64,000 nt of DNA from Tetrahymena thermophila SB210 (Eukaryota > Ciliophora > Oligohymenophorea > Hymenostomatida > Tetrahymenidae), in contig NW_002476412.1 in the NCBI RefSeq assembly GCF_000189635.1, positions 248,001 through 312,000 on the forward strand, read 5' to 3'. This document shows positions 1-12,719 of the stretch, piece by piece (within the stretch, counting starts at the first letter, position 1; every line of letters begins with the position of its first letter). The notes under the pieces were generated by a model, which was not told the origin of the DNA, ran no database searches, and worked only from the letters and a program-made list of their open reading frames with translations. A program made the position numbers and the translations under genes.

Positions 1-343
1 AGTCAAGTTGTTAGTTGTACTCATGAATGACTTCGTCAAGAGCGTCCTTATCTTGACCACACTCAGCGAACTTAGATTCCTTTTAAGTGTTTAAATCTTC
101 AATCAATTTTTCAAGATATGCAGTTTCGATTTTGACAGCTTCATCTAAATGGAGGATTTGTTAGTTAATATCAGTTGAGAATGATTTCAAAAATGCCAAA
201 ATGTCATCGACAACATATTCTGTTTGCATTTAAACTAGTTAAATTCCTTAAAGCATAGCAGAGGTAGTATCATTACATGAGACACTGCCAATCATGCTCA
301 AACTTAGGCAAAAAATTGCTAATAATGCCAACCTTTTTCCCAT
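1..343 (-). CDS. Secreted acidic coiled-coil protein, 3' end beyond window
   Basis: An open frame reads leftward from an ATG at 343 to the window edge, about 114 residues, with TAA/TAG as Gln. Residues 1-22 form a clear signal peptide: basic start MGKR, hydrophobic core LALLAIFCLSLSMIGS, small residues before the likely cut. The mature part is helical and acidic, with heptad-like stretches such as DDILAFLKSFSTDINQQ and EDLNTQKESKF. A signal peptide followed by an acidic coiled coil recalls ciliate granule-lattice (Grl, trichocyst matrix) proteins, but no diagnostic motif is visible, so this is only a suggestion. The TATA-rich upstream DNA and A-rich leader are ordinary for this genome. The C-terminus is missing because the window ends. 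The gene is real with good confidence; its function is not established. Confidence 0.75.
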
Positions 344-2384
344 ATTAATTTTGATATCTAATATATTATGATTTCCCTTTTTTTTGTTTGTTTTTCTTTA
401 TATTTTAAAAGTTCGTTTTAGTTAATCAAAACTCACTCACTTTACATCAAAACATGAGTTGTTGTCTTTATTTGTTTATTTTCATTCATATTTACATTGA
501 TAAGTCAAAACAAATTAATACCCTTACTAAAATCAATGAAAAAAAATTTTTTTGCTTCATTTAATTTCCTGTATTTTGTTTTTAGGAAGCCACTTTCCTT
601 ATTATTTTGAGTGTGCTCATTCATTTTATATCATATAATCATTGGTTTTTAAAGCTATAATTGAATGAAACAAATACGTTTTTTTTTAATTGCTTTGAAA
701 TATCCTCAGACCTTTTTTGCAAAAATAAGAAAAACGAATATTTTTAAAAAATGAGCTAATATGAATGAACTAAGAAAAACGATTATAAAATAAAATTAAA
801 TCTTTTAAATTTTAAATAATTTATTATGCAAAGAATGGATTTATAAAATATTTTTTCTTTAAAATTAATTTTTTCAGTTTTTTTTATTTAATCTTAAATC
901 AAATATTTTGCATTCAAAATTAAATTAAACTTGATTAAAAAATTCTTATTTCATTTAATTATTTATTTCTTCAAATTGCTATTAATTTAATTTATGATTT
1001 TATTAAAAAATTAAAATTATTTCAACTTTTAAAAAAATTAATACATTAAACTTTTATTAAACTTAAAATAAAATAATAAATTTACATCAAAATACCAAAT
1101 GTGAACATTAAATTATTTTAACTGGACAATAATCTGATATTTTAAATATATTTATTATATTTGTTATTACTTATGAGAAATATTAAAATTTTTTTCTTAA
1201 TTTTTGCTTTTTTTACTCAAATCAATCATTAGTATCTTTATATATAGCTAAGGCGAATTATTAAAGGCAAATATAACTAAAATGAAGATTCTTAGCTTGC
1301 TATTAATTTAATTTTCAAATAAATATTTTTATTTTTAATAATATTAAATTTTTTATTTATTTCAGAGATTTTATAATAAAATATAATAATTATTTTTAAT
1401 TATTAAAAGCTTAAATTTAAAAAAATAAAAACCATTTAAACAGGTAAAATGAATTAGTAGGCAGGTAAAAAATAAAGTGCTTCTATGCAATTATTGAGAA
1501 ATGCATTATTTGGCAAGAATTACTAAATTTTATAATTTGCTAGCTCAAAATAAAATGTAAAACAAAATTTTTCTTTTTTAAAATTAATTATTTTATTTGC
1601 ATTTTTAAAAATTAGAGCACTTTAAATACAAAAGAAAAACAATTGATCAACACATAGCAAAAAGCTTATTATTATTACCATTTTTTAAAGCAACAAAATT
1701 AACAAATGTTATACGAAATAAGACTACTAAACAATAATACGCTTTAAATTGAGAAATAACTATAAAATATAAGTGAAGAAATCTAAAAAGCTAATAAAGA
1801 TATGTGTGAAAAAATGAACAAATTAACAAGGGAAATCATTTCATTAAAAACAAAATAATTGAATTTGATTCATTTTGGTTTTGCCATACTCGTAGCAGCT
1901 GTAATTGTTAAAGTATATAAATGATATTTGGTTTACACATAATATAAATATAATTCTTAGAATTGAGATTTATAAAATATTTATTTATTAATTAAATATC
2001 TAAATTATTTTTTTATATGCTAAAATAAATGAAAATTAAATTCAAATTATTAAATTCCTTGATTAAGTTTATATTTGTATTTTTAATTAAAAATTTATTT
2101 TGAATTCGATTAGAAACATTTTTTAATTAATTATTTTGATTTTTTTATCTCAAATTATTTGTGAAAAAGCTTTTTGATGTGACTTCTTTTTTTGATTAAT
2201 ATAAAAATTAATTATTAAATTTTCTTTTTATAATAAATAATTTTTTTAAATTTGTAAATTAATTTCACAGCAAAGAAAAACAACTTCTTTAGCAAATAGG
2301 ACTAATATTAATGTGAAGGATATCAAGAAAAGTTTTTAAAACCCGAACTATGCGATACTATTCAATTGCATAAATAAATGATAT

Positions 2385-2545
2385 GGACCACCCACTTCAT
2401 CATAACAAACTTATAAAAAGTGGTTATATCAAATATAAGCATTACCCTCAAATAAAAAAAATATATCATTTGATATCCTTCATAATTAGTATTAAGATCC
2501 TATTCAATCGACTTACGCCGATTGCCTTACTTAAAGTAAGAAAAG
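2385..2545. ncRNA. Candidate structured RNA: four successive inverted repeats
   Basis: The block has a less AT-rich, more complex composition than the surrounding spacer and contains four neighbouring inverted repeats. They are CCACTT 2392-2397 with AAGTGG 2418-2423; ATATCAAAT 2426-2434 with ATTTGATAT 2468-2476; CAATCG 2505-2510 with CGATTG 2519-2524; and CTTAC 2526-2530 with GTAAG 2536-2540. In order they would fold as a chain of hairpins. No known RNA family is recognised, no promoter element was identified, and the strand is unknown. Chance inverted repeats are frequent in AT-rich DNA, so this is a hypothesis. A relic of a mobile element is an alternative. Confidence 0.22.
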
Positions 2546-2713
2546 GAATAGCAAAAAACATCTTAACTTACAAAGACTATCTTTGAAATTCTTTCTTAGC
2601 AGATTTTAGAGAGCATTGGCTCCAAATTATAATTAGTATTTTTTAAATTAGGAAATTTTGCTGATCGAGAAGGTGGAGGAAGAGAAAAAGAGGAAAAACC
2701 AAAAAAGATTGAT

Positions 2714-2850
2714 TAAAAATAAATAAATAAATAAAATTAAATTAAATAAATAAATAAATAATATTGAAAAATAAATTAATAAGAAAGATAAAATAAAATT
2801 AATAAAAGAAATAAAAAATAAATAAAAATTGATAAAATAAATACAAATTA
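2714..2850. repeat. AAAT/AAATT simple-sequence tract
   Basis: The sequence is dominated by AAAT and AAATT units with only occasional G, for example several AAATAAATAAAT runs. It is a low-complexity tract typical of ciliate spacers, with no coding potential. Confidence 0.7.
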
Positions 2851-4221
2851 ATTAAAACACTAACTAAAACTTAGAAATTAAAAATTTTATAATAGCCATA
2901 TTTTTTTTGCCTTGAATTCATTTCATTTTAACATAATGAAAATACTTAAATATATTCATTTATCTATTTCCATCATTTTATTTTAGCTGTATGTAATATT
3001 ATATTATGAGTATTGATTTCAAAATATAAGGTTAATTTATTATAATACCAAACTCTATTTAGGAAGAAAAATTTATTTTATCATGGTTTTATTTTGAGTG
3101 TATTAAGTATGTATTATTAATTTATTAAAAAATGAAGTTTGGATTAACGCTAATGACCCAACAAATAAAGCTTATAACTGCATTAAACTTATTAGTTCTT
3201 TTCAAAATATATGTAAAAAATAAATAAAATGAGCGTTGTCAATAAATTTATTTGAATAATATTTTTTATTTTTAATCTTGTAAAAATAAACATCTTTAAT
3301 GAAAAAAATATTAACATTTATTTTTATTGTATATATTTTTTAGCTTTCTATTTATTATTTAAAACAAAATATTAATTTTTCATTTATTTTCATCTAATTT
3401 TTAATTTTGAAAACAAATATCTTAATTAAATAATAATAAATTAAAATAGACTGAGCTTAAGCAGATTAATTTTTTAACTTTACTATTTTTTCTAGAAATA
3501 GGAAATTTTATGTGAAGTTTTATTGAAAATATTCAGAAACTTCTTCGAAGAAATGCAGAAAGAATATTTATATAAATTCTGAGTAGATATTCAATAACTA
3601 AAAAAAATATTAACTTTATACTTTAAGATAGATCAAACTAATATTTATAGCTACATATGTGGTTAAATGCTAGTAAATGAAATGACTTAAAAAATAAACT
3701 AAATAAAATGAACGGAATGTAGAGCAATGAATTTGTTAATATATCTTTTATGATTATTTATCTAATCAATTATTTTATTAGTCAGTCAGATTATTCAAAT
3801 TTAGTTAGGCAGCTTTACTTATCAAATAGATGAAAAATAAACAACATTCTACCTTAAATAAAAATATGTAAATTAATTAGTAAATAAATGTACATAGATG
3901 AAATAAAGAAAGCAGTGATGTTTAATCAATGACCAAAAGCTCTAGTTACTATAAAAATATTAGTTTATTTTATAAACACATTAATGTACAGAAAGAAATA
4001 TAGATAGATATATAAATAAATAAATAGATAGATTCATCTAAAATTATATTAAAAATTGAATTGATAAAAATTTTATCCTGTAAATTTGATTATCAAACAA
4101 GCAAGCATATAGAATAAAGTCCTTATCAAAATACATAAATAAATACAAAGCCTACATCAATCAATCAATTAATTAATTATTAACTAACTAAATAAATAAA
4201 TTCTGCAATTTTATTTTGAAA

Positions 4222-6076
4222 ATGAATAAATAGCTTAAATCCGAAATTAGCATAAAAGCAAGCAATATAGAACATAAATGGTTTTCTGATTTAATATCAG
4301 GGCTAATAGGTGGACTTGTTTCTGTCACAGCTTGTGCACCTCTAGATATAGCTCGTACTCGTTTAAACATGATGGTAATTGCTCTAAAATAAAATCTTGA
4401 AATAATTCTCACAATTCTAAAAATTTACTATGAAAGCGATTAATTTCTAAAAATACATATTATTATAATAGAATTCTCAGTATTCTGTTAAAAAGTATGA
4501 AGGTTTCTTGCATGCCTTACAGACAATACAAAAAGAGGAAGGTTTTAGAGGATTTTACAAAGGTAATTTTTTCATAAAATATAAAATATGTAAAAAATTA
4601 GACATAAATGAAATGAAACATTTTAGTTTGTTAAAAGAGCAATAAAATATAATTGAAAGGAGAGAAAGGATTTATAATGTCTAATTTTTATGAATAAAAA
4701 GTGTTTTCATTATTTGAATAATTTAAATATAAAAATAGGTTATAATGCAACAGTGATCAGCATTCCACTATTTCATTCTCTTTTTTTCACAATTTATAAC
4801 TAAATGAAGCCATTTATCAAAAATCACATGACAGATACTCCACTTGTAATCCAACATATCTGTGCATCTACAATTACTGGTTTTATTTGCGATACTCTCA
4901 CAAATCCTTTATGGGTATGCACTTTATTTTATTATAATAATTCTTTTGGATAAAATAGAATACAATCAAACACTTCAATAAGGCCAAAAATATAAAATAA
5001 ACAAAAATCATAAATGAAAGCAAATCGAAAATGAATTTTTATATGTAAAATTAGGTTGTCAGAACTAGACTACAGGTATAACATATGCATTAAGATTCGA
5101 GTAAGTACTCAGATGGTTTATTTAAAACATTCAGAAAGATTTAATAAGAGGTATTAATTTATTTATTCAATTTATTTGGGTGCATTCAAATTTTAACTGT
5201 AATTTATTTAATTAACAAAACCAAAAACACATTTAATAACCTTACTAGAAAAATAAATAAATAAATTAAACAAATCTGGTGGCACTCATAATTTATCGTC
5301 AAAAGATTTTTTATAGAAATTCATCAAAACTTTCTGAAATTTCTTTAGTTTTGTTTTAAAACTAAACTTTTTAAAATTATATCAACTAGGAAGGATTTAA
5401 GGCTCTCTACAAAGGTCTTGGTGCTTCATTATTAGGTATCATTTGCTTTTTTCAATAAAAATTTAACTAATCTTGCTTTAAAAATAGGTCTGACTCATGT
5501 TGCCTTCCAATTCCCCATTTATGAGTACTTAAAAGCTAAGTTCGAACACAATAAAAGTCTTTAAAATAAAAAAGTAAACTCAAAAGATATTTTTGTTGCT
5601 TCAGTTATTTCTAAATGTAATTAATTTTAAATTATTAGGAATATTTATTGTTTTTTTGTCAATTAATTGATATTTTATTGGGATAAATTTAGCTTTTTAT
5701 TTTATATTTTTAATTTATTTTTTTTATTATATTACAGTTATAGCATGCTCCATAACATATCCACACATAGTTATTAGAACAAGGTAATTTTTAATATTGA
5801 AATGATAAAGTTTTTATTAGTTTTTGTTTAAATAATTAAATTAGACTGTAAGATAATAGATAAAATTATGGAAGCCTTAATTTATCCCATAGACTGAGAA
5901 TTAAAGATATAGTGATGGATATAGTTCATAAAGAAGGATTAAATGGCTTATATAGAGGATTAAAAGTAGATTTAGTTAGAGTGCTCCCTGCAAATACAAT
6001 CACTTTTATAGTATACGAATATTGTAAATCTGTAATAGATGGGTAAACTAAATAATAAAGTGAGTTGCTACATTGA
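4222..6076 (+). CDS. Mitochondrial carrier (SLC25A32 / NAD-folate-FAD type)
   Basis: Eight exons give a 319-residue protein: 4222-4374, 4481-4562, 4739-4914, 5055-5150, 5390-5435, 5488-5616, 5738-5783, 5845-6076. All introns are GT..AG and the phases agree. The three tandem repeats of the mitochondrial carrier family are visible through their signatures PLDIARTRLNMM, NPLWVVRTRLQVQHMH and YPHIVIRTRLQD (PX[DE]xxRxR, with the second acidic position replaced by W). Tryptophan in the second repeat and the third-repeat match are typical of the pyrimidine-nucleotide/NAD/folate/FAD branch (SLC25A32, SLC25A33/36, yeast Ndt1, Flx1, Rim2). The predicted role is exchange of a nucleotide-like cofactor across the inner mitochondrial membrane; the exact substrate cannot be read from sequence. 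It ends convergently with the phosphatase gene. Confidence 0.93.
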
Positions 6077-6937
6077 TGGATCTAATTAATTATTAATGCT
6101 AATTTAAATTTTATAACTTATCTTCAACCAAACCAATTAAAAAAAATCAACAGATTACTTACTCTTTAATCTCTCTTACTAATATAGTGTGGCAGCTTCA
6201 TTAGATTTAGGGAATCTTTTTAATTAATTTCTTTTTCTTCTTATAAATACAACCAACATCTATCTATCTAATCATCAAAAAATTAAATAACTCCTCTAAT
6301 TTTTAGAATTTATTAAATTAATTAATTTTAAATATTTTTTCCTATAAAAGTTAAATTAATTTTAAATTTTTTGTTTTTATATTTATTTATAATTTGTAGT
6401 AGTTTATAAAACATAATAATTTAAAATTAAATAATAAGGAACTAACAAATCTATCTAATTAAATTTATTTATTTATTAAATTAATTCCTTGCTTGCTTGC
6501 TTTTTTTCTTTAAAAATGAAATCTTGATCTAACTAGCATCAAGAAAAGCAAATGAAATCCAATTTAAAAAATAATATCATACAATTAATGACATACTCAT
6601 AAAATAATTTTACAATAAAAGTTAATAATTTCAAGCAAATCTAATAATTAAATAAATAAATATTTATCAAAGTTTAAATGAAAAAAGTAAATAAAAATAA
6701 AATTTTACTTTAATATTTTTTATTGTATAAATAACTTTCTTATTTAATTATTTGTTTTATAAATTAATTTTTTTAGATGAAATTTATTTTTTTAATTCAT
6801 CATATATTTTTTAAATGATTAAAAAAAAGTTTCACATTTATGATTATATAAATTAATACTAAAAAATTAAATGAACAACAATTCGATGATGATTTTTAGT
6901 ATTTAAAATATTTTTTGTTTATATATTTATTATTTTA
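6077..6937. other. Intergenic spacer between convergent genes
   Basis: AT-rich spacer of about 860 bases between the 3' ends of the carrier and the phosphatase. It contains T-rich runs near both stops and short CTTG repeats near 6490. No coding frame, RNA gene or repeat unit was recognised. Confidence 0.6.
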
Positions 6938-8362
6938 TCAATGAGTTAGACCGACTTCACAGTCTGAGAATTACTTGAATTCTAATTTTTTCTTATTCAA
7001 ATTTGATCTGTAGAAAGCAAAACCTCCTAAGATTATGACTATCGACTGTAAATAAAAGCCTATCTCGAAGAAATTAGTTTAATCAGCTTGTGGATTATGA
7101 GATTGGGTGATAATCTAAGTGCTTAAAACTGCTTTTGATGGAGGAGTGTTGCAAACTGCATTAAAATCATAAGCAAACCAGCTTACTCTTTAAGTGAATT
7201 CTTTCATGGAGCATAGAGTTGAGTTTCTTTCGCATAGATTCATGTATTTACCATCCCTTCTAAGTCTGATGTAGAAATCTCCTTTATTGATTTATTCATC
7301 AACTTTTACGTCAGCTTGGTATAATTCAAAGATAAGACTTGAAGCAAACTCGGGAGCAAACTCACAATTATAATAAGGAGTGCTGGGTTTAAATTTGTCA
7401 GGGAATCTTTTATGAAGAAGACAATCAATACTGGTCAAGTTAAGAGCTGCACTAATTAATTGGACATTGGTATCATGAGCACTGAACATTACCCATTTTA
7501 ATCCATTAACGTTTTTGCCTTAAACAACTGGGTTTAAATAATCCATTAATTAGTTCAAGAAAGGTGTGTTCAAAGCACGAAGAAGTTCTGGTTAGTTATA
7601 CCAAAAGTTCCATGCTAAAGAGCTAAGATAAGTAGCATTCGCTTTTAATTCTTAAGATATTTAAGGAACCCATTTGGCGTTATACCTGTTGCATTAAAGA
7701 GTGTCATCGACATCTTCCATGTCATCGAAATTTGAGAATGTTTTGTTTGCCAATAAAGAATACTATTGATAAGTTGTGTTGAACTGCTAAGTGATAAAAT
7801 CAATTGTTTCCTTCTTTTGTGCGTAGAAAGCAAGTCTAATATCATCATAATACTAGCAATTAGAATCAGGCTAGAGCACTAAATCTCCCTTCTTTGGTTG
7901 AGTATGGATTGGAACAACTTAAATGTTGTGAGGAAGGGCTGTCTTTTAGTTTGGCAAATAGTTTTTAGCACCTGCAAAATAAGGAAGAGTGTAATTATCT
8001 GTCAAATTAGATGGTAAAAAGTCACCAGTATTTTCTGGGAACATTCCTTAAAGATGAGAAGCTGCGCTCATCAAGGTTCTGTTCATATCAGTTGATCTAA
8101 CATAAATTTCTGAGTGATTAAACTTGCTAGGAAGGAAGCCTTTGTATTCTTCTCTCATCTTAGAACCGAGATTATAATGTTGTCTTTCACCTGTAGGAGT
8201 CAATTCATTATAAATATCTTTTTATTCACCACCATTAAACCAGTCATTAATAGGTCCTCTAGCACCGTGTCTGTAAAGTTAGAAGACAAATTTTAGCTCT
8301 GCGTTTGCGAATGCTAAAGCAAGCAATAAAAGGAGGAAAGTAGATGATATCTTTTTAGTCAT
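6938..8362 (-). CDS. Histidine acid phosphatase, membrane anchored
   Basis: A single exon of 475 codons (474 residues, TGA stop) reads leftward from ATG 8362. Residues 1-21 are a signal peptide with a Leu-rich core. The N-terminal catalytic signature of histidine acid phosphatases, RHGARGP, is at residues 31-37; His32 would be the phosphorylated nucleophile. The partner HD motif (SAHDTN, His296-Asp297) supplies the proton donor. Several N-x-S/T sites fit a lumenal or secreted enzyme. Near the C-terminus a hydrophobic segment (FFEIGFYLQSIVIILGGFAF) followed by basic residues predicts one transmembrane helix with a short cytosolic tail, as in lysosomal or surface acid phosphatases. It would hydrolyse phosphomonoesters at low pH. 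Tetrahymena is known for secreting lysosomal hydrolases. No frameshift or missing catalytic residue was seen. Confidence is high. Confidence 0.95.
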
Positions 8363-9388
8363 CTTTTACTCTTTTTTATTAATTTGTATTTCTTAATTAG
8401 TATTTATTATTTTTTGTTATAATTTTTGGTTGATTACATTTTAATTCAACATCAGTTTGAATTTGTTATTACTCCTCTTTTCTTACATTATCTATTTGTG
8501 AGATACCATAAGGAAATTTGTAATATTGTAATCTTTTTTGTTTTGATATAGCTTACAATACTTATTTTACATTCATAAGCTGCTGGAAAAATTCCATAAA
8601 TCAGAAACCGTATTTTTTAGAGTTAAGCAAGATTTTAATTTTAGATTAACAAAAAATATATACTCACTTACTTGTTTACTTATGTTAATCATTTTCTTAA
8701 GTAGGCTCTTAAATTGAATGTTCTATAAAACATATAAATTACTGCTATTTTAATATTTCATCAGTATTTTTTATTTAATAAAAGAATTTAATGAAGAAAA
8801 GCAAAATAAAATTATGGAAAATATTTATTGTTACTAATTTTAATTAAAAAAAATCATTGCATTTAAACTTGATTAAAGCTCTAGCACAAAGATAATTTTC
8901 AAGTTTCGAGATTTCTATTTAATCTTAAATAAATCAAATAGATTTTCAATTCTAAAATTAAAGGAAATACTGTGTATTTTATGTATTTATTATCTGAATC
9001 AATATGTTGATAAAGAAAGATTAGTTAATCATTTTCTAATTATTAGTAAAATAAATAGCTTACATTTGACATTAAATATTCTCGGAATAATTATTTCAAA
9101 GGGAACACTTTTTAATTCTGATAGTTATTTATTCAATTTTAAAATATTCATAAATTAATTTTGTTTACTTTTTGCTGATCTGTTCAATTAGTTAAAATTT
9201 ATTTAAAATTTAAAATTATTTATATAATTCTTATTTTGAAAAGTGATATGAATTACTGTATTTATATTTATTTAGTTAAATTAATGCTTAATTTGTTTGA
9301 GGGATTAAAAGAATACATTTTTGTGCAAATATATTGAATTTGATATATATATCCAAAATACTTTAAAAATCTTAAAAAACTTTAAAAA

Positions 9389-9549
9389 TTAAAAGGTATT
9401 CATAATTATTTTAATATTTAACACAGTTAAAAACTAATTCTTTTTTGAAATATAGGTAGCTTAAATAAGATTAAAAGGTATTCATAATTATTTTAATATT
9501 TAACAAAGTTAAAAACTAATTCTTTTTTGAAATAGGAAGCTTAAATAAG
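9389..9549. repeat. Tandem ~80-bp direct repeat, two copies
   Basis: Copy 1 (about 9389-9469) and copy 2 (about 9470-9549) share the order TTAAAAGGTATTCATAATTA, AAAACTAATTCTTTTTTGAA and AGCTTAAATAAG, with only a few substitutions and a 3-base length difference. The repeats sit head to tail in non-coding DNA. Low divergence suggests a recent local duplication, for example by replication slippage. Confidence 0.8.
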
Positions 9550-10150
9550 CTATTAAATAATAAAAATTTTTTCCTTATTAAATTATCATATTCTTTCTTA
9601 TTAAAAATAAGAGAAATAAAAAAATTAATTATTCTTGTAAAATCTAAATATTTTGATGAAATTATTTATTTATTTAATACTATTTTCATTTCAATTTTAT
9701 TTACTAAAAAAAAGTTTTAATTTAAAATTTTTGATCAACTAAAAATAAATAACCATTATATTATTAACAACAATTTTTCATTTATGAGTAACATTTTTTA
9801 ATCAAATTAATTCTATTTAGTTAAATCAAACAATTCTATTTTTTTCTTGTTAAAAAACTAATTTTTTTTGAATTAGGTAGCTTAAATAAGCTATTTAAAA
9901 ACTAAAATTTATTTGTTATATTCCTTCTTATCAAAAATATGAGATGTAAAAACATTTATTATTCTTCTAAAATCTAAATCTTTTGATGCAATTATTTATT
10001 TATTACTAAAAAATGTTTTAATTTAAAATGTTTGATCAATTAAAAATAAATAAACATTATTTATAATAATTTTTCATTTTAGAGTTATATTTTTAAATCA
10101 TTTATTCTATTTTGTTAAATCAAACAATTCTATTTTTTTATTGTTAAAAT
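9500..10150. repeat. Older ~330-bp direct duplication, two diverged copies
   Basis: A block from about 9500 to 9850 recurs in the same order from about 9850 to 10150. Shared landmarks are AAAAACTAATTC..TTTTTTGAA, AGCTTAAATAAGCTATT, ATTATTCTTnTAAAATCTAAA, GATGnAATTATTTATTTA, TTTGATCAAnTAAAAATAAATA and TTAAATCAAACAATTCTATT. Identity is clearly below that of the 80-bp tandem repeat, with several indels. The left copy shares its start with the 80-bp tandem unit, so the region grew in at least two rounds. Confidence 0.7.
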
Positions 10151-10643
10151 TTAATATATTTCGAATAAATTTAAGTTTTAAATTTGAATAATTTTTTAAT
10201 ATAATTTTAAAAAAATGATTTTGCATTGAAGAATTAAATATATAGAAAAATAAAGTAATAGATTTAGCTTTAAAAATAAATAGACATTTAAGGGTCGTTC
10301 ATAGAAGTAAAAAATTATCAGAATAGCAGGTATATAGAGACAGTTGAATTAAGGATTCTTGTTAATTATAATTAGTTGGCAAATAGCTTAATTCGATTTT
10401 TACTCATAGTTTTATAGATAATGGCTGTAATAATGGAAATATATTTTTTCAGTATTGATTTATATTATTTCATTAATAAATTATAGGCAGGCATACATAC
10501 ATATGTACAGCTTGCAAAGAGATAATTGAATTTAAAAATAATTGAATAATAAAGAAAGTTATATTATTAATTAATTAATTAATTAACTAATTTGTATTTA
10601 TTATAAATAACACATATAAAAACCATCAAATTATTTTTTAGGA

Positions 10644-12719
10644 ATGTCGAAAGCTGCTAAAGCTAAAAAAAATGTACCTGTGGTTTCAAGTACATCATAA
10701 ATATACTTTATTAATTAATCAAAGAGTTTAATTAGGGTTGCTTGATTTTAATTTTTATTTCTTTATCAAAAGAGCTTGAAGCTGATGCAAGAAAGGCAGC
10801 TGAGGGTGTTAATGATAATGAAAGCGAAGAATTCAAAGTAATAATTTTAGTCAAGTTATAATTAATGTTGAATATAAAAATCAGTTGAAACTCAGAAAAA
10901 TTAATTGTTTGTTTTTTTAATACTTTAAAAGAAAGCAATGAGGAAGGAAGCCAGAGCTCTGGTTGAATAGTTTAATGAGGAAAAGAAGCTCTTGGCATTT
11001 TATTAGCAAGAAAGATAAAAAATAAACTACAATTGGATTATTGCGAAGAAGGAACTTGAAGATAAAAAGAGCGAATTAATCAATAAAGAAAGAGAAATCT
11101 AAGATCTTCAAGAAAATCATTTCATGACATTAAATGTTTATAAATAAAAGTAATTAAATTGTTTAGTTTGAATGCAATAAATAAATAGCTATTAAATTAA
11201 TGTTCAAAATAATTATTATGTTATTCATTCAAACAAACACAAATAGTAAATAAAGAACCTTTCAAATTATTTTATTTTACTTCAATAAATAGAATTAAAC
11301 ACTTGCTCTTTTAGAATCAGGATTAACAAAGCGAACTTAAAAAAGATGTTGAAGTGACACTTAAGTAATTAGAAGATCAACATAGAATTAAATCAAGAGA
11401 ACTTAAAACTGACGTCCGCTCTCTTAAAGTCACTGTAATTAATAATTTGAATATATTTGTGCGAAGACTTAGACAAAACAAAAGATATACTCACTTATAC
11501 ATAACCAAATAAATTTACATATAAACAAATAAATTAAAAGAATTTATCAACATTTTGTTGTAAAATAATAGAAAAAAGAGTAAGAAATATCTTAGTAGGA
11601 TTACCTCTTTGCATTAAAATCTGAGCATGACAAATAAATGACTCTCATGCGTTAAGGTAATTTTAATTGAATTTTTTGTTTTCAATATGCTTAATTAATA
11701 AATAATAAATAAATTAATAGACTATGAGAGACAAGTTAATGATATCAAGAGAAAATATGACTTAAAAATGTAAAATTTAACTAAGGAAATGGAAGAAGCT
11801 AGAGCAGCTATGATTAAGCAATTGGAAGACAATAAAAATTAAAAGATAGCAGAAATTATTAAGGAACACACACAGAAATACAATGATATTAAAAATTATT
11901 ATTCTGAAATTACAGCAACAAACCTCGATTACAGAAAAACATTAAAAAATGAAATAAAGGAACTTCAAACCAAAGATGAGGAATACAAAAAGACTCTTCA
12001 ATAAACAGAGAAGGGATACAAAGAATTAAATGAACCTCTTTAGGCTTTGGGAATAGAGATTATATAGCTGAAAAAATAAGATGAAGAGCAAGAAGCTATC
12101 ATTAAAGAAAAGGAAGAACTTAAATAGAAAATTGATAACTAAGAAAGACTTTTCAGAAAACTTGAATACGAATACGAAGTTAAACTTTAGTAATTCTAGT
12201 ACCTAGAAAGAGAAAGGAATGCTCTTTATGCTAAATTTAATTAAACTGTCTTCGAAATACATTAAAAATCAGGATTGGAAGTAAAAATATTTTTTCAATT
12301 AAGCAAAATTTAGATATTTATTTTATTTTAAATTAGAACTTAATCTTAGAAAAGAAAGTAACTAATTTAAGAGAAGATTTAGAAATTAAAGACTTATAAA
12401 TTCACCAAGTTTTAACAGCTGCTAACATCGATCCTAATTCTGTTGGTAAAAGAATAATTAATCAATAATTTAGTTTCTTAGTTAGTTAAATTGCTAAATT
12501 ATTTACAAATTATTTTAATTTTTAGGATCTATCAATAAAAGTTTGGAAGAAGTTGAATCACTTAAAAATGAACTCATTTCTGAATTACAAGCACAATTAA
12601 AATAAATCAGAAAAGCTCACTCACACATGGTTAAGGCTTATGAAGGAAAACTTTCTGAATTCGTTATACCTGTAGAAGAACTAGGTTTTGATCCTTTAGT
12701 ACCTACTAACACAGATTGA
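10644..12719 (+). CDS. DRC4: Nexin-dynein regulatory complex subunit 4 (GAS8/trypanin/PF2)
   Basis: Eight exons encode 472 residues, close to human GAS8: 10644-10689, 10773-10837, 10932-11149, 11293-11434, 11572-11656, 11721-12280, 12337-12445, 12526-12719. The protein starts with a Lys/Ala-rich tail and is then almost wholly coiled coil. Family landmarks in order are INYNWIIAKKELEDKKSEL, NVYKQKIKHLL across the exon 3-4 junction, DIKNYYSEITATNLDYRKTL, ELNEPLQALGIEI, LERERNALYAKFNQTV, and VLTAANIDPNS then MVKAYEGKL near the C-terminus. The exon 4 acceptor at 11292 was chosen because it restores the conserved IKHLL segment and keeps phase. DRC4 is a core rod of the nexin-dynein regulatory complex, linking outer doublets in the axoneme and coordinating dynein activity. 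The gene is intact and the identification is firm. Confidence 0.96.

Larger units (their letters stand above)
344..4221. other. Long AT-rich intergenic region (~3.9 kb)
   Basis: This stretch lies between the leftward secreted-protein gene and the rightward carrier, so it should hold both promoters. Most of it is poly-A/T with no frame that looks coding. Two sub-features stand out and are listed separately: a more complex hairpin-rich block at about 2317-2600 and a run of AAAT-type simple repeat at about 2714-2850. The 67-codon frame inside the block (2383-2586) has no recognisable motif and was not called as a gene. Confidence 0.6.
8363..10643. other. Intergenic region with diverged direct repeats
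   Basis: This is the shared upstream region of the leftward phosphatase and the rightward DRC4 gene. No coding frame is visible. The central part (about 9389-10150) is built of diverged direct repeats listed separately. The right part near 10490-10640 has short TTAATTAATTAA palindromes just before the DRC4 start. Confidence 0.6.

Noticed and set aside
2383-2586. 67-codon forward frame in the first spacer
   Set aside because: No motif, no splice partner, and a strongly Ile/Lys-rich composition. The block is better described as hairpin-rich non-coding sequence.
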